Shown here: piece after piece, positions 37,591-49,200 of the stretch
Numbering within the stretch: the first letter of the stretch is position 1
Layout of the letters: every line of letters begins with the position of its first letter
Source of the DNA: Ditylenchus dipsaci
Taxonomy: Eukaryota > Nematoda > Chromadorea > Rhabditida > Anguinidae
Direction of reading: 5' to 3'
Assembly (NCBI GenBank): GCA_004194705.1
Contig: SADC01000174.1
Location: forward strand, 1 to 64,000
DNA length: 64,000 bases
Position numbers and translations under genes: made by a program
The notes under the pieces: model-generated
Database searches by the model: none
What the model saw: only the letters and a program-made list of their open reading frames with translations
What the model was told of the DNA's origin: nothing

Positions 37591-37874
37591 TACAGTCAAA
37601 CCTCAATATAGTCGACCCTAAACGACTGGCAAATCAGAAACTTTGCTATATGGGGGCTGAACTGGCGAAAGCCAAAACTGCTAAAAGTATCGCACCCAGC
37701 TGATGATAAATTCAAATTAAATTTTGGGTATAGCTTTGTAAGAAGCCAAGTTAAAAATCCGTGCGAAAGTTCAATGATTCGGGAAAATTTGTTTGAATTG
37801 GCGGGGGACAAATTTTGAACAGGTTCAAGATGAGTACCCTTTAAGATGGGGTAACTGTATTGAGGTTAGACTAT
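37591..37874. mobile_element. Diverged pogo-like MITE with TTAAAGG-type interior
   Basis: The left end is 'tacagtcaaacctcaatata' and the degenerate right end is 'tattgaggttagactata'. The interior (37720-37850) has 'gttcaatgattcgg' and 'aattggcgggggac', shared with the TTAAAGG elements at 3000 and 51350. Confidence 0.6.
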
Positions 37875-38096
37875 ACTCGAGTGCAGTGTTGTCGAGTCAA
37901 GAACTTCATATAATGAGTTTGAAGCGCTAGTAGCGAAAAACACGCCCCCCCCCAATCGCTGTAACTACCCTTTGGAACAACAAGTTCAGGACTTAAGCTC
38001 AGGGCTAAGGCAGCGTATGGTAGTTGAGACAAATAAATGTTTTTACGCCTTTTTCTGGGTCTGGGACATATATTTGAGTTTTAAAAGGAAAAATGG

Positions 38097-38341
38097 GCCC
38101 TATCTCTCAATGGGGGGGGGGTTTGCCTTGGTCCCCCTAATGCTGTTTTTTGTGTTTTTAGGCTTAGGTAAGGGTAGGCCAGCGTATGTTAAAACACACT
38201 CGAACGTATTTTAGACTCATGTTTAAGTTCTAACATAACATACGCTGGCTTACTTTTACTTGAGCTTCAGCCTAAAAACTTACAAAAAACAACAATAAGG
38301 GGACCAAGGCAAAAAATCCCCCCATTGAGGGATAGGGCCGA
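38097..38341. mobile_element. Complete GGACCAAGG-type MITE
   Basis: It starts 'ccctatctctcaatgggg' and ends 'ccattgagggatagggcc'. The arms contain 'tttgccttggtccccc' and 'ggggaccaaggcaaaa', and the pair 'ccagcgtatgttaaaa' and 'aacatacgctggctta'. This is the best-preserved member in the window. Confidence 0.8.
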
Positions 38342-40449
38342 AAAATAGGGAGGGAGTTTGTAGGAGTTGGACGGTGCGGTGCATTCGGGGCCGTGAATAG
38401 CTGTTCAAAATCCAAGATCTCTCGGCTACTCTAATCTGATCCTTTTTTCACATCCTTCATATTTAAATTTGGTGAAAAATGATTGTCTGAAAACGACTTC
38501 TACTAAAACCAAACAAAATTAAACAAAAACTTTTTTCTCTTTCTCCTAATCTGGAAGTAGAAGAAGCAAAGAGTGTATTGTGGGCACTGCTAGATCTGCT
38601 ATAGGAGTAGTAGCCCAGCAGGAGGCATCTCCCCCTCTACCAAACGACAGTTGTTCCCTGGTCGGGGGAGATGACTGCTGCTGCAGCTTTATTCTTAGTT
38701 TCCTCCAAAAAGGTGTTGTTATCTGGCTGCATCACTCACTCACCCCCACTTCCTGCTGCCCTTACTGATGATGATGCTTTTGGACAGTTTAGGTTTTTGT
38801 TTTACTCTATTAGTCTTGTTTGCTGATGTATTTGGTAATATTGATGTTTATTTGTTTGTTAATTATCTTAACTAACTTCACATCTCCGTGCAGATTGTGT
38901 GTGGCGAGAAGGGCTAAGGCATTTTAGCTACTAACTTGATAGAGTTTACTAAAGCCTTTCAAATAGTGTTAAAGTTTGAAATATTGCTTTTTCTTAACTC
39001 TAAGCAATTTTTTGGGTATTTTTCAACGTTGTGGATATTTTTTGAGCTTTGTGGTACTGATAACCGGATACGAAATCGATACGGAATTTTCGCTCAATTT
39101 TCGAAATGTTCCGCTAGCAGTTTTCGGTTTCTTTTTACCCGAAAAATAGCAAGGCTTGGTTTTACGGGTTGTTTGTGTCTGATCCCAGTTTAAACTCCCA
39201 CCCAAGTTTGACTCCTAGCTGGGTGCGACATTGTTTACCTTGGCTTTGAGAGCTTGTGGTTTTAATATCGCAATTATTTTGATTTTGAGGATCGTTATTA
39301 AGAAACATTTTTTTTCTTATAATTAAAGCAAAACCTCGATTTAAGTATATTTTTTTATGAAGTTTGTGGACTGTTGACTTGAGATTTTGCCTTTTAAGAA
39401 AAAAAGTCTGAAACTTAAAAAAAAGATTGACAAAACTGTAATCTGTGCGATATTTGAAACTAGACTGTCAAAACCGAACTGCCAAAAACCTTCCTAAATC
39501 GAGGTGATAAAAGTGTCTGACCCAGCTTGGGATCGAACTTGAAGTAAAGGCTTCAAAGCAAGGTAAAAATAGAAGATTTGTAATACAAATAAATATTTCA
39601 TGAAAGTCTTATTGAGGGATTTGAAAAAGCTTAAACCATCTTGTAAACTTTATTTGATTTGCCAAACACCAGACATCATCACCACTCCAATCAGCCAGTC
39701 AATCACTGACAGCTCATCAACATCAATATCTCTTGCCATTCACTAATCAAAAAAGTGCTCCATCCGAAGTCCTTATTTGTCCTAAATATTCAGGCAACCC
39801 CCATCTAAAGATTAGTTCTCAATTTCTTAAAAAACATTCTATGTGATCAAAATCGAATAAAAAGTTATAAGTTGGCGTTCCATAAATCACACGCTCACAC
39901 CCTAACTCCCCTATCGTTTCAGCAATCTTTTGTGTGTTGGGGTGCTCTATGAATAGACATACACACAGGGCAGCAGCCCAAAGAGCCGTTTTTTGTGCTA
40001 CCCTTTTTATTTCTCTACTGCTATTTTCTCACCCAATCGCCAGTGCTACTTCTCCTGATTAGAGTGTTGATGCTACTGCTGCGATCATATCACGGGGTTC
40101 ACCCCTTGGAAACTTCAAAAAGCCGATAGGGTTTTTTTTGCAAAAGTCGACTGTCTTTTGTTATTTATTGTTGTGATTTGATAAAAGTTGCTGAATGGGC
40201 AGGTTTTATTGTGAGTTTTTTGGGGTTTTTTTAATTTTGGATAAATGAGTGAAAAAGTGGAATATTTTTTGTCTTTTATGTGGCCGAAAATGTTTTGAGG
40301 AGATTTAAAGTTTAAGAAACTTTCTTTATTTATTTTTGCTAAGGCGAAAGTATAGATGTCTTGGGGTTTTTAAAGTATAATTGCGATTGCTTTGTGACAG
40401 TTAGGTTGAGATTTATAGACTGCATGACCACTCAGACAGTGGTTATCTG

Positions 40450-40634
40450 CCGTATTTCCTCTAATTAAAGCGCCGGCGCGAAAAACCTGAAAATTTTGAG
40501 ATCGATCTCAATATTTTTGGGCGAAAATCCGAAGTCCAAAAAGCAGAATCGATAGAGCTCTCGGGAGTTAAAAAATGCAAAAAGAACAGATCGACAAAAG
40601 TTTCTGCTCCGAGATAATTAGAGGAATCACGGTA
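40450..40634. mobile_element. CCGTATTT-ended MITE
   Basis: It starts 'gccgtatttcctctaattaa' and ends 'aattagaggaatcacggtag'. The interior is diverged. Confidence 0.65.
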
Positions 40635-40721
40635 GTTTCACTTTTTTAAATTTTTCGACCTGTATTTTACTGTTTTCTATTAACCATACTGGGGGCACTA
40701 CTGATCTTTTTTCGACTCGAG

Positions 40722-40908
40722 TACAGTCGACGCTCTCTGTAACGACTCTCAAGGGACCGGTTAAACCGAGTCGTTATAGAGAGCATCATTATAAAGAGCG
40801 TCGTTTTGACGTAAATGAGGTCGTCCGTGACCAAATAGCTGTTTTTTCCGGGTCGTTATAGGGAGCGGGTCGTTATAAAGAGCGTCGTTATAGAGAGCGT
40901 CGACTGTA
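40722..40908. mobile_element. pogo-like MITE
   Basis: The ends are 'tacagtcgacgctctctgta' and 'tagagagcgtcgactgta', TA-flanked. Six variants of 'cgttataragagcg' lie in the short interior. Confidence 0.75.
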
Positions 40909-41584
40909 CTGGAATGTTATGTACCGGACTCTCATTTTCAATTCGCGTTCCACGAATTTCAGTTTTTTTCATACATTCATTGGTTGTTTTCTTCAATTTT
41001 TTTAAGAAACTAATTATTTAAATCAAGTGTCGAAACCAAGGCTTTAAACGTAAAATTTTCGGACCATATTTTTGGACTCTGGCTCGAAATCCGAACTTTT
41101 ACGGTTTTCGAGTCAAATGGCCTAAAAAAGCGCAAACTGACTTTAAACCATGACTGTGTTATTAGTATCGAATGTATGCATGTATCATGAGGCGTGTTTT
41201 GCAGAGAGTGTGTAAAGATGGGTTTTACTGATAATAGGTGACAACGACAATACAACAAACCTCATCGATTAATTATTATGGTTGCACCAGGGAAAAGAAG
41301 AGTTTTCCCCAGTATTCTCGGTGATATGGTCTTCCCTTTCATTACTAATATAGGCGTTTTTGATGAGATCTTAAATTTTTCGTTTTAATTTTTAATATTT
41401 ATTTAATACCTTTAAACATAATTGCTTTTTATTTCTTTGATGGTTGGTATGGGAGACTTTTTTGTCATAAATTTTTTTATTGAGATGTTAATAGTTTGTT
41501 GCAAAAGTTAACATTCCAAAATGCACTCTTCCGGGCACTTGAATAAACACCTAAACTGACTTAAACGCCCTGGATCCAAATCGT

Positions 41585-41943
41585 ACTTTAAGAGAGGGAG
41601 GAAAAGCTACTTAGGTCCGAAAATTCGGCCTCGGTGGCGCAGTGGATAAGCATTTGTGGTTTTGGCCCAAAATCGTGCACAGGTTCGATCCCACGTGGTT
41701 GCACGCACATTTTTGCTTGTTTGACCAGTTTTTTTGGGATAATTCGAATTTTTCAGCGCCAGATCCGGAATCGGCGATCTCAATTACCCCTAGATATTGG
41801 CTAAAAAGACTAAAATAAATAGCGTGCCACCACGTGGGATCGAACCTGCAACAGCATTTTGGGCCAAAAATCACAAACGCTCACCCACTGCGCCACCGAG
41901 GCCGAATTTTCGAATCTAAGTAGCTTTTGCACATCCTTTAACA
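41585..41943. mobile_element. tRNA-box foldback (TTAA-type)
   Basis: The left end 'tttaagagagggaggaaaag' and the arm 'cggtggcgcagtggataagc' are followed by 'ggttcgatcccacgtgg'. The right arm gives the complements 'ccacgtgggatcgaacctgc' and 'ctcacccactgcgccaccg'. The outer phrase 'agctacttaggtcc' is shared with 30680 and 35196. Confidence 0.8.
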
Positions 41944-43267
41944 GCTTTTTTGTAGTAAAACTTAGAAAAACACGTATTTAGAAGATGGAATGACTTTTTG
42001 TGATAAATTTGAAATATATTTAGATCATAGCTGTCCTCCCTGCTAATTTTTTGAATATGAACATGTACAATTCCACCATTTATACCTTATCAACTATTTA
42101 CATGCGAAAATACGCATACACACAGCTGGTCTTAGCTGTCCTCTATCTACTCTAAGTCTTTGCTAATAATCTAGTGGTCTCTACCCCCAAAATCGATTTA
42201 GCCAGAAGACATAGATAACTGATCCTTTCTCTCCCAGTCTATCTATTTGGTGCAGTTGTTGTCAAAGCAGTGTTGGGGTGGGCTCTTGCATTACCCCTTT
42301 ATGTGATCAATAACCCTCTGCCCACTTAATTGAGCTCATTAAAAAGCAGTTTGGGTTACTAATAAAGTTTGGTCATCCACTACCACTAATGTTTTCACAT
42401 ACTTCAGGTCATCATCATCCTAAATTCTGACTCATCTAGTTCTAATTAAATCTATGGCCTAAAATTGCACAAATATTCAGCTTTAATGGATGATATGGTA
42501 GGCTATATTTTGACCAAAAACATTAAGATAAAGCGAACAACCGAAAATCAGACTGCTATCGGTGAAAAAATTATGCTTTAGCTACAGTTTTTTTATACAG
42601 TAGGGTAGGACCTGAGTCATACCAAACTGTCGTGCATGGTACTTTTTTTTTTAAAATTAACGGTCTAACCCAAATGAGGCATATGGCCAGCCCGGATCTC
42701 TAGCGTGAAAAATAAATTTTGACAGAAATAGGACAATTATAGATTCGTGATCATTTGTGACACCTACTTTTTAAAATTTTGATTGAAAATTATCAGCTTT
42801 TCCGAAAGTCCCCTGTCAATATCTCATCGGATCCGAATCCATAAATGGTCATAAATGGTCACGAATTTCTAACCGGATCTCAAAAAAAGGTAGTGTCATA
42901 TACGCTTCTCCAAAAGCTAGTGTTATTTACCCAACAGCCCTCACCGTCACACAGCCCCCTCCCCCCACCCATAGGGTACCTTAAACTTCCTGAACAATGG
43001 GTATCTAAAACCATAATTTACAAAAAAAAGTAAAAAAAAAGTTACGCAAAAGCCTTTGTTGGTAATGACCAAGCCCTGAGCCTAAGCCCTACGATCCTCA
43101 GCCTGATTAAAAATTATTTGGGGAGGAGGGGGCGGTTTATACGACACTAGGGTTTTGGGGGAAGGTGGGAATTAAGTTTTATGGCACTAGCGGTGGATTT
43201 TTTATTCAATAAAAGTATTTTTATTAGGATTACACACCCAAGCTTCGCCTTGCTCGGAGTTTGGCAG

Positions 43268-46200
43268 ACAGTCGACTTCTAGTTCGAGCAGTCCTGAGGA
43301 GCAGATGGCTCAGGGCAGAAGGAGCCAAATGTCCATGCACCACCATCATCACCAACAAGTACCTTCAGCCCACATCCACCACCACTACCCTTCTAGCGCC
43401 TACAGCAACCACTACCATCAGCAACAGCACTACCCCTTGCCACCACAACCGCATTATGGACATACAAGCAGTCCAGGAGGCAGTACCATCAACCACGGAT
43501 ATGTGGGCAGCAATGGCTGCATGGAATCATATGCCGGTGGCAGACCTCCTCCCCCGGCCTATAGGAACCACCCTGAAGCACTGGAGGGTCAAAGGGGTGA
43601 ACAACGCCATCTGCAACCACCTCCTAAGTTTACCCCGATTCAAAAGGTGCAGCATTGGACGCAGAACAGCTCACAGTTTGATAGTGGAGTGCAGTCCATG
43701 AGTCAGAGCTCGGTAGAAAAATAGCCTTGCCGTATTTTCTCTAATAAACCCACCTCCCCTTGATTCGAAATTGCGTTTTCGGCATCATGCTTTCGACCAA
43801 CTTTTTTAAGAGGGGAGGGGGGACTTCTACGGCTACTTTTTGACATCGACTGCTACTTCACGAAGTGAAAAAATGTGTGTGAAGTGAAGTAGCAGTTGGT
43901 GTCAAAAAGTAGCCGTAGAAGTCCCCCCCTTTAAGATTGCTCTCATCAAGTTATCATCTTTTTCGTAGCTCATCTCACGGGCTGCAAATGGATGGTAATT
44001 TACCTAAAAAAGCTTTCGAAAAAAAGGTCTAAAACAAAATGCCAAAACACGATTTCGAACAGTGTTGTAAATCTCCGAATTGCGACACCGGCTCACGGCA
44101 CCGACTTCAAAAATTTCGGCACCGGCAGCAGCTCAGGGCAGCGACCAAAAAATTTTCAGCACCAAATCACGCCACCTGTAACGTGCCGTGAGCTGCCTGG
44201 TGCCGGTGCCGCAACGATATAATTTCTATTTTATTAGCATTTCGGCACCGGCATCGATATACGGCACGGATCTTGAAAAATCCGGCACCGGCAACAACTC
44301 ATGGTACCGACTCCAAAATTTTTGGCTTACAACACTGGTTTCGAATCAAGGGCTAGCCACATTATTAGAGGAAATACGGTAAATTTCTAAAAATCGACTG
44401 CTGACTGTGAAATTGTATAGGCAACTTCGTTGATGAGCTCTATCCATGCTGGCTCACAAATCTCTACCGTTTCTTCTTTGCCAGACCAATGCCAAGAGCT
44501 GAGTGAGCAACAAATGGCCAGGTAATTGACATAGTTTCAGTGCAAATAAGGTGTATAGGTTATGTGTTTAGGTTTCAAAATATCCCCTCCAGTTTCCACC
44601 CAGCAGACAGAGAGAATGTCAGAAGGGCACTGCCTGAACTTATTCCACTTTTGACTGATAATGAGGAGGTGAGTGGTGTTTGTTTGCCATAAAACTAAAA
44701 TGCTTGATAAAACTATTTTAGGAAGTGGTCTGCAAGGCACTAGGTTCGTCTTTTTACTCACAAATTTTACTGTTCGAAAAATATTGACCTATCGTTGATT
44801 AACTAAATTTAGATAAATTAATAAATTTGATTATCATTTTTGCAGATATCGTCCAGAAAATAGCCAAGTTTGACTCAGACAACCTGTACCTAGCCTCAGA
44901 ACCCTTGATTAGAGAACAGCGCATCATTGACGGACTTTTGCATGCTCTCAAAACTCACCGCAACAACAAAGTAATTTTTTTTTAATTTACTCTATAATTT
45001 TTAATCCGAAAAATTTGTTGGTTCAGAAAATTACTCGGCTGGCCCTGTGCACTCTCTTTCACATCTCTTCTAATCGACGCCATGGGCTGGACCTTATAAT
45101 TCAGACCATAGAGAAGAAGGGCACGAAGTGTTTAGATGATCTGCTTCATTGTATTAGGTAGCTACTTTTACTTTTTTTTCTTTGAAAGTCAAGTTTTCCA
45201 AATCAAAACCGTGTTACTTATAGTGTACAAGAACATTCCTGTTTCAAGGTGGGTGATTTTTAATTTCGCGACATTTACCGTAAACTCTTAATAATTTTCC
45301 TCACTAAAAGTGACAGAATGTACCTATCTTAAAATGTCTCGAAAGCTTGAAAGACGCGAGGGAAAAGACAATATTAAATCAAGGCACAATAGGGAATCCT
45401 AGTATTTTTTGAAGAGCACCATGCATGGTAAAAAGTCTCTATCCAACCGGTTGGATCAGCAGGTAATCTAGAAAAAGCTGAAATTTGAATAAAATATCAA
45501 AAGGCGAAAAAGCAAAATCAAGCTCGCAGCTAGCCGACAAAGATATTTAACGATCATGGTTATTGCGCGCAGCTGCATGTCCATAATTTTAAATTGACGG
45601 GAACAGCTTTTTAGAGCTTTTTCTTTTGAGTCGTTAGAGCTTTTTGAAATTACTCAAAAGCGTACAGTTTGAGATGAAAGAGAAACGAGTCCCACCAATT
45701 GAAATTTTGGACATGCCTCTGCTCGCAAAAACCATGATCTTTCCATGTAAACTAAAATAAGATAAAATTTTGGACAGAGAAAAATTGAGATGAGACTTAG
45801 TTGGGTACATCTTGTCTTTTTTGGGAAAAATATTATAAAAGAGCTGTAAATATTTTTTAGTATGCCTTCCTGATCCTCCATAACTTGATGACTGAGCCGA
45901 AAATAGCTAGGTGAGATTTTCATATTCAGAGACTGACTTTTAAGTCATGAGCGTTCACTTTAGGCAAGTGATCCAGCATGTACGTGAACTCAAGACCCTC
46001 ACTCAAATAGTGGGCTGGTTGGGCGAGAAAAACGAGAAGTTGATGGCCATCATCGTCGACATCATCCAATTGCTAGTTGACAGGAACAGTGAGCAAAAGG
46101 TAGTTCCACTAATTTTCTGAAAAAATCCATTTTATGTTTCAGTCATTTTTCCTGAGTCTCAACGGCCCAAACCGTCTGATCAAAATTATTGCAAGTGCTC

Positions 46201-49200
46201 AGTATGAAAACCTGCTGTCCAGAGCTACTAAATTGTTGAAGTATATTTCTATTTGTGTAGGTTCATTGTATGATTTATGAAGGCTTGCAAATTTTTGAAA
46301 ATTTGAAATAAAAATATGCAATTCATTAACTGATTGTATATTAGTTATAACATGTTTAGGATCCAAAGAAAATAGTGGATGCAGGAGCTCTGGAAGTGCT
46401 TCATGTCCATCTAAACCATGCTAGTCAAAGGCTTGTACGAGACCTGCTCGTTTGCATCAGAGACCTAAGTGATGTGCCCACCAAAGACCATGATCTGACT
46501 CCACTGTTGGAAAAACTTCTTCAATTGCTTGGTACTAAGTAGTTTATCTTTTTACATACCATATTTTCCATAATAAGCGCAACACCCGTCACCGCCTCGC
46601 CCCCGTTCAAAATCCTATTCTTTGCGTTTTTTTGGCCTATTTTTTGGAGATTTCTATCAGGCAATTTACTAACCATTTTGTAGCGAGTAAAATGAGCTAC
46701 AAGATTAGTAGTAACTTGCCTGAGAAAATTATTTGAAATACGGGTCAAAAGCGCATTTAAAATATACGTTTTTTAAATTAAAGGACCATGGTTTTTGCGC
46801 GCAGTGGAATGTGCAAAATTTGAATTGGCGGGGATACGTTTCGAATTACTCGAAAGAGTACACTGATAGACGAAAGAGAAGTGTCTCCCGCCAATTCAAA
46901 TTTTGCACATGCCAAAAACCATGGTCCTTTAAGGGCCGCGCTTATTAGAGAAAATATGCTATCTTAATTGGAACAGTTTCAGTATACACCCCTCAGTCAA
47001 TTTTGGTATTCACCTCTCAGTCAAACCAGCTTGGGTGAGCGTAGAAAATTTTTTTTAATATAAATAATTTTAAAAAATTGCATCGGTCCTCCAAGCTGAT
47101 TTGACTGAGGAGTGTATAGCGAAATTCGGCGTCTAAATCTTGACAAAAAAATATTTGCAGGAACCAACGATCTTCACATCAAACAGCTGTGCACTCAAAT
47201 CCTAGCCAATCTGTCTGCCAACAACAAGCCAAACAAGGAATTTCTAGTTTCACACAATCTGATTCCTTCCATTTTCCATGTTCTCTTTGAGACAGAAGCT
47301 TATCTGGATGCTATTCGCAGTCGTCAGTCAACCAGCTTGAATGGCCAGTTGCTCGAAGATATTCAAGTATGAGAAAATACACAGATTGGGAAATACTTAG
47401 AGAATATTCCCAGCAGTCACTTCTAACAGCTTGAGAAATTTTTACACCTCAATGTATCCCTTGATTTTCTCTAGAAAACCGTCGCAGGAAATCAGAAAGT
47501 GGCGAGAAGCAAAAAGTTTTGCTCATGACAAAAAATTGGACAGAAAAATGTTCAAAATCAAAATTATGTCCAAAAAAGAATGGCGGAAATTCCCCTGCTA
47601 ATCCCGCTAGTTTAGGACAATTCTTTGGGCATTCTGCGAAGTGTGTGCACCGGTCATGATTCAGCTATCCAAGCACAGTGCGAAATAATGGCTAAACGAC
47701 CAACCGACATAATTTTGCAGAAGCTAGTGCAGAAAAGGGTTGTATTGCTTAGGAAAACTCTGAGGGTTAATTTTTTTTAATAAAAAAACCATACCGTATT
47801 CTCTCTAATAGAAGGACATGTCCTTCTATTTTTCAACCTTCAAAAAAAATTTTGACTTCACTATAAAAATGCAATAAAACACAGTTTACCCCCCTAAATA
47901 TGGGCTCGACCCCTGTCCTTCTAATAGAGAGTGTCCTTCTATTAGAGAGAATACGGTAATAATTTTTGAAATCAACAATTATTCCAGATACTGTCCGTAA
48001 CAGCAACCCAAGACGCTAATCTGCCCAGATTCCGCGAGGTCTTTAAGCGTCATCCGAATGAGACCAGAGTGGTGGTTCCTTATGTCCATGAGATTGTGCA
48101 AGCCTTCCATATAGCTGCTAGTCAATTACCAACGGTATAACCCTTTTCCACAGTCGTTAGTCGAAGTCGAGGTCATGGTCCAGGTGTGCTCATCCTCTTG
48201 GTCAAAGTCTCGGTCATAGGCGTATCCAGGGGGGAGGCGGCTAGCCGGGCTATAGCCCCCCCCCCGTCAGGATTTTTTTACCCTCGTTACAGTTTTTTCA
48301 GCCTTATTCAGCTTTTTTCCAATTAGCTCCCCCCCCCCCCGTCAGAAAATCCTAGGTACGCCTATGGTTACAGTCGTGGTCGTCCTCGAGGTCTGCGGTG
48401 CTTATTTCAACCTCGACCACATTTGCGACTGTAAGAAAACCACAATTTTTGGCTGGCATAAGCAGACCAAGGAAAATTAAACAAACCAATATTTGAATCA
48501 TTTGATTCCTAAAAATGTTGATTTCTAGATGCCAGTAGTAGAAGACGTGAGTGTGGCTGAATTGATGCAAACATCCATGAACATTCTACAATCTCTTTGT
48601 CGAGACGACTTTCTTCTCAAAAAGGTCATACACATGGAATTTTTGGGTTATGCAGGGTAATAAAACCTTTTTGTTTTTTAGATTTTCGAGTCACTCAAGG
48701 AGTTTCCAGCAGAACTTCCCAATGGCTCTGCAATCTTGCTTCCACAGCTAGCACTTCGGGATGACGAGCTAGCCCATAGAGCCATATTGCTTTTGGCTGA
48801 GTTGGCTAGAATTCCTGAGGTTAAATTTTTTTTAAACGTAAGCAAGTAATTTTAGATTTTTCAGGCAGCTCACATGCTTTCCATGGACTCACTCACTTTG
48901 GATATTTTGCGTAACTGGGCCAGGAGCAAAACTCAAATAGGTATTTGGTGTTAATTTGCTGACAGGGGGGGGCATCCAAGCCGTCTTTTTCTCCGCCCAG
49001 GAAACTTACTGCTACAGTCAACCTCCGATATAGTGACGCCCCTAAAAGTTCGTTCCCGCCTAGGTCCAACAATTTTTTACCTCAATTTTTGAAAAGTTTT
49101 ACCAAATCTGATTCATCAATCTAATCATAAAGATCGTTGAGATTTTGAATTTGCCGGTCGTTTCTGTAACTGAAAAATGTTTTTCCGTAAAGACCCGTGG

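Larger units (their letters stand above)
34540..43267. other. Spacer upstream of beta-catenin: foldbacks and element-free islands
   Basis: I see no convincing coding exon. Foldback elements alternate with stretches that lack inverted repeats and are somewhat richer in GC: 38560-38900, 39660-40110 and 42050-42460. These could hold 5' exons or regulatory sequence of the beta-catenin gene, but nothing in them is diagnostic. The open frame at 38580-38768 has no domain. Confidence 0.5.

Noticed and set aside
43261..43701. 146-codon open frame overlapping beta-catenin exon 1 in another frame
   Set aside because: The frame beginning at 43305 contains the beta-catenin degron region and joins in phase to the next exon; the other frame has no such support.
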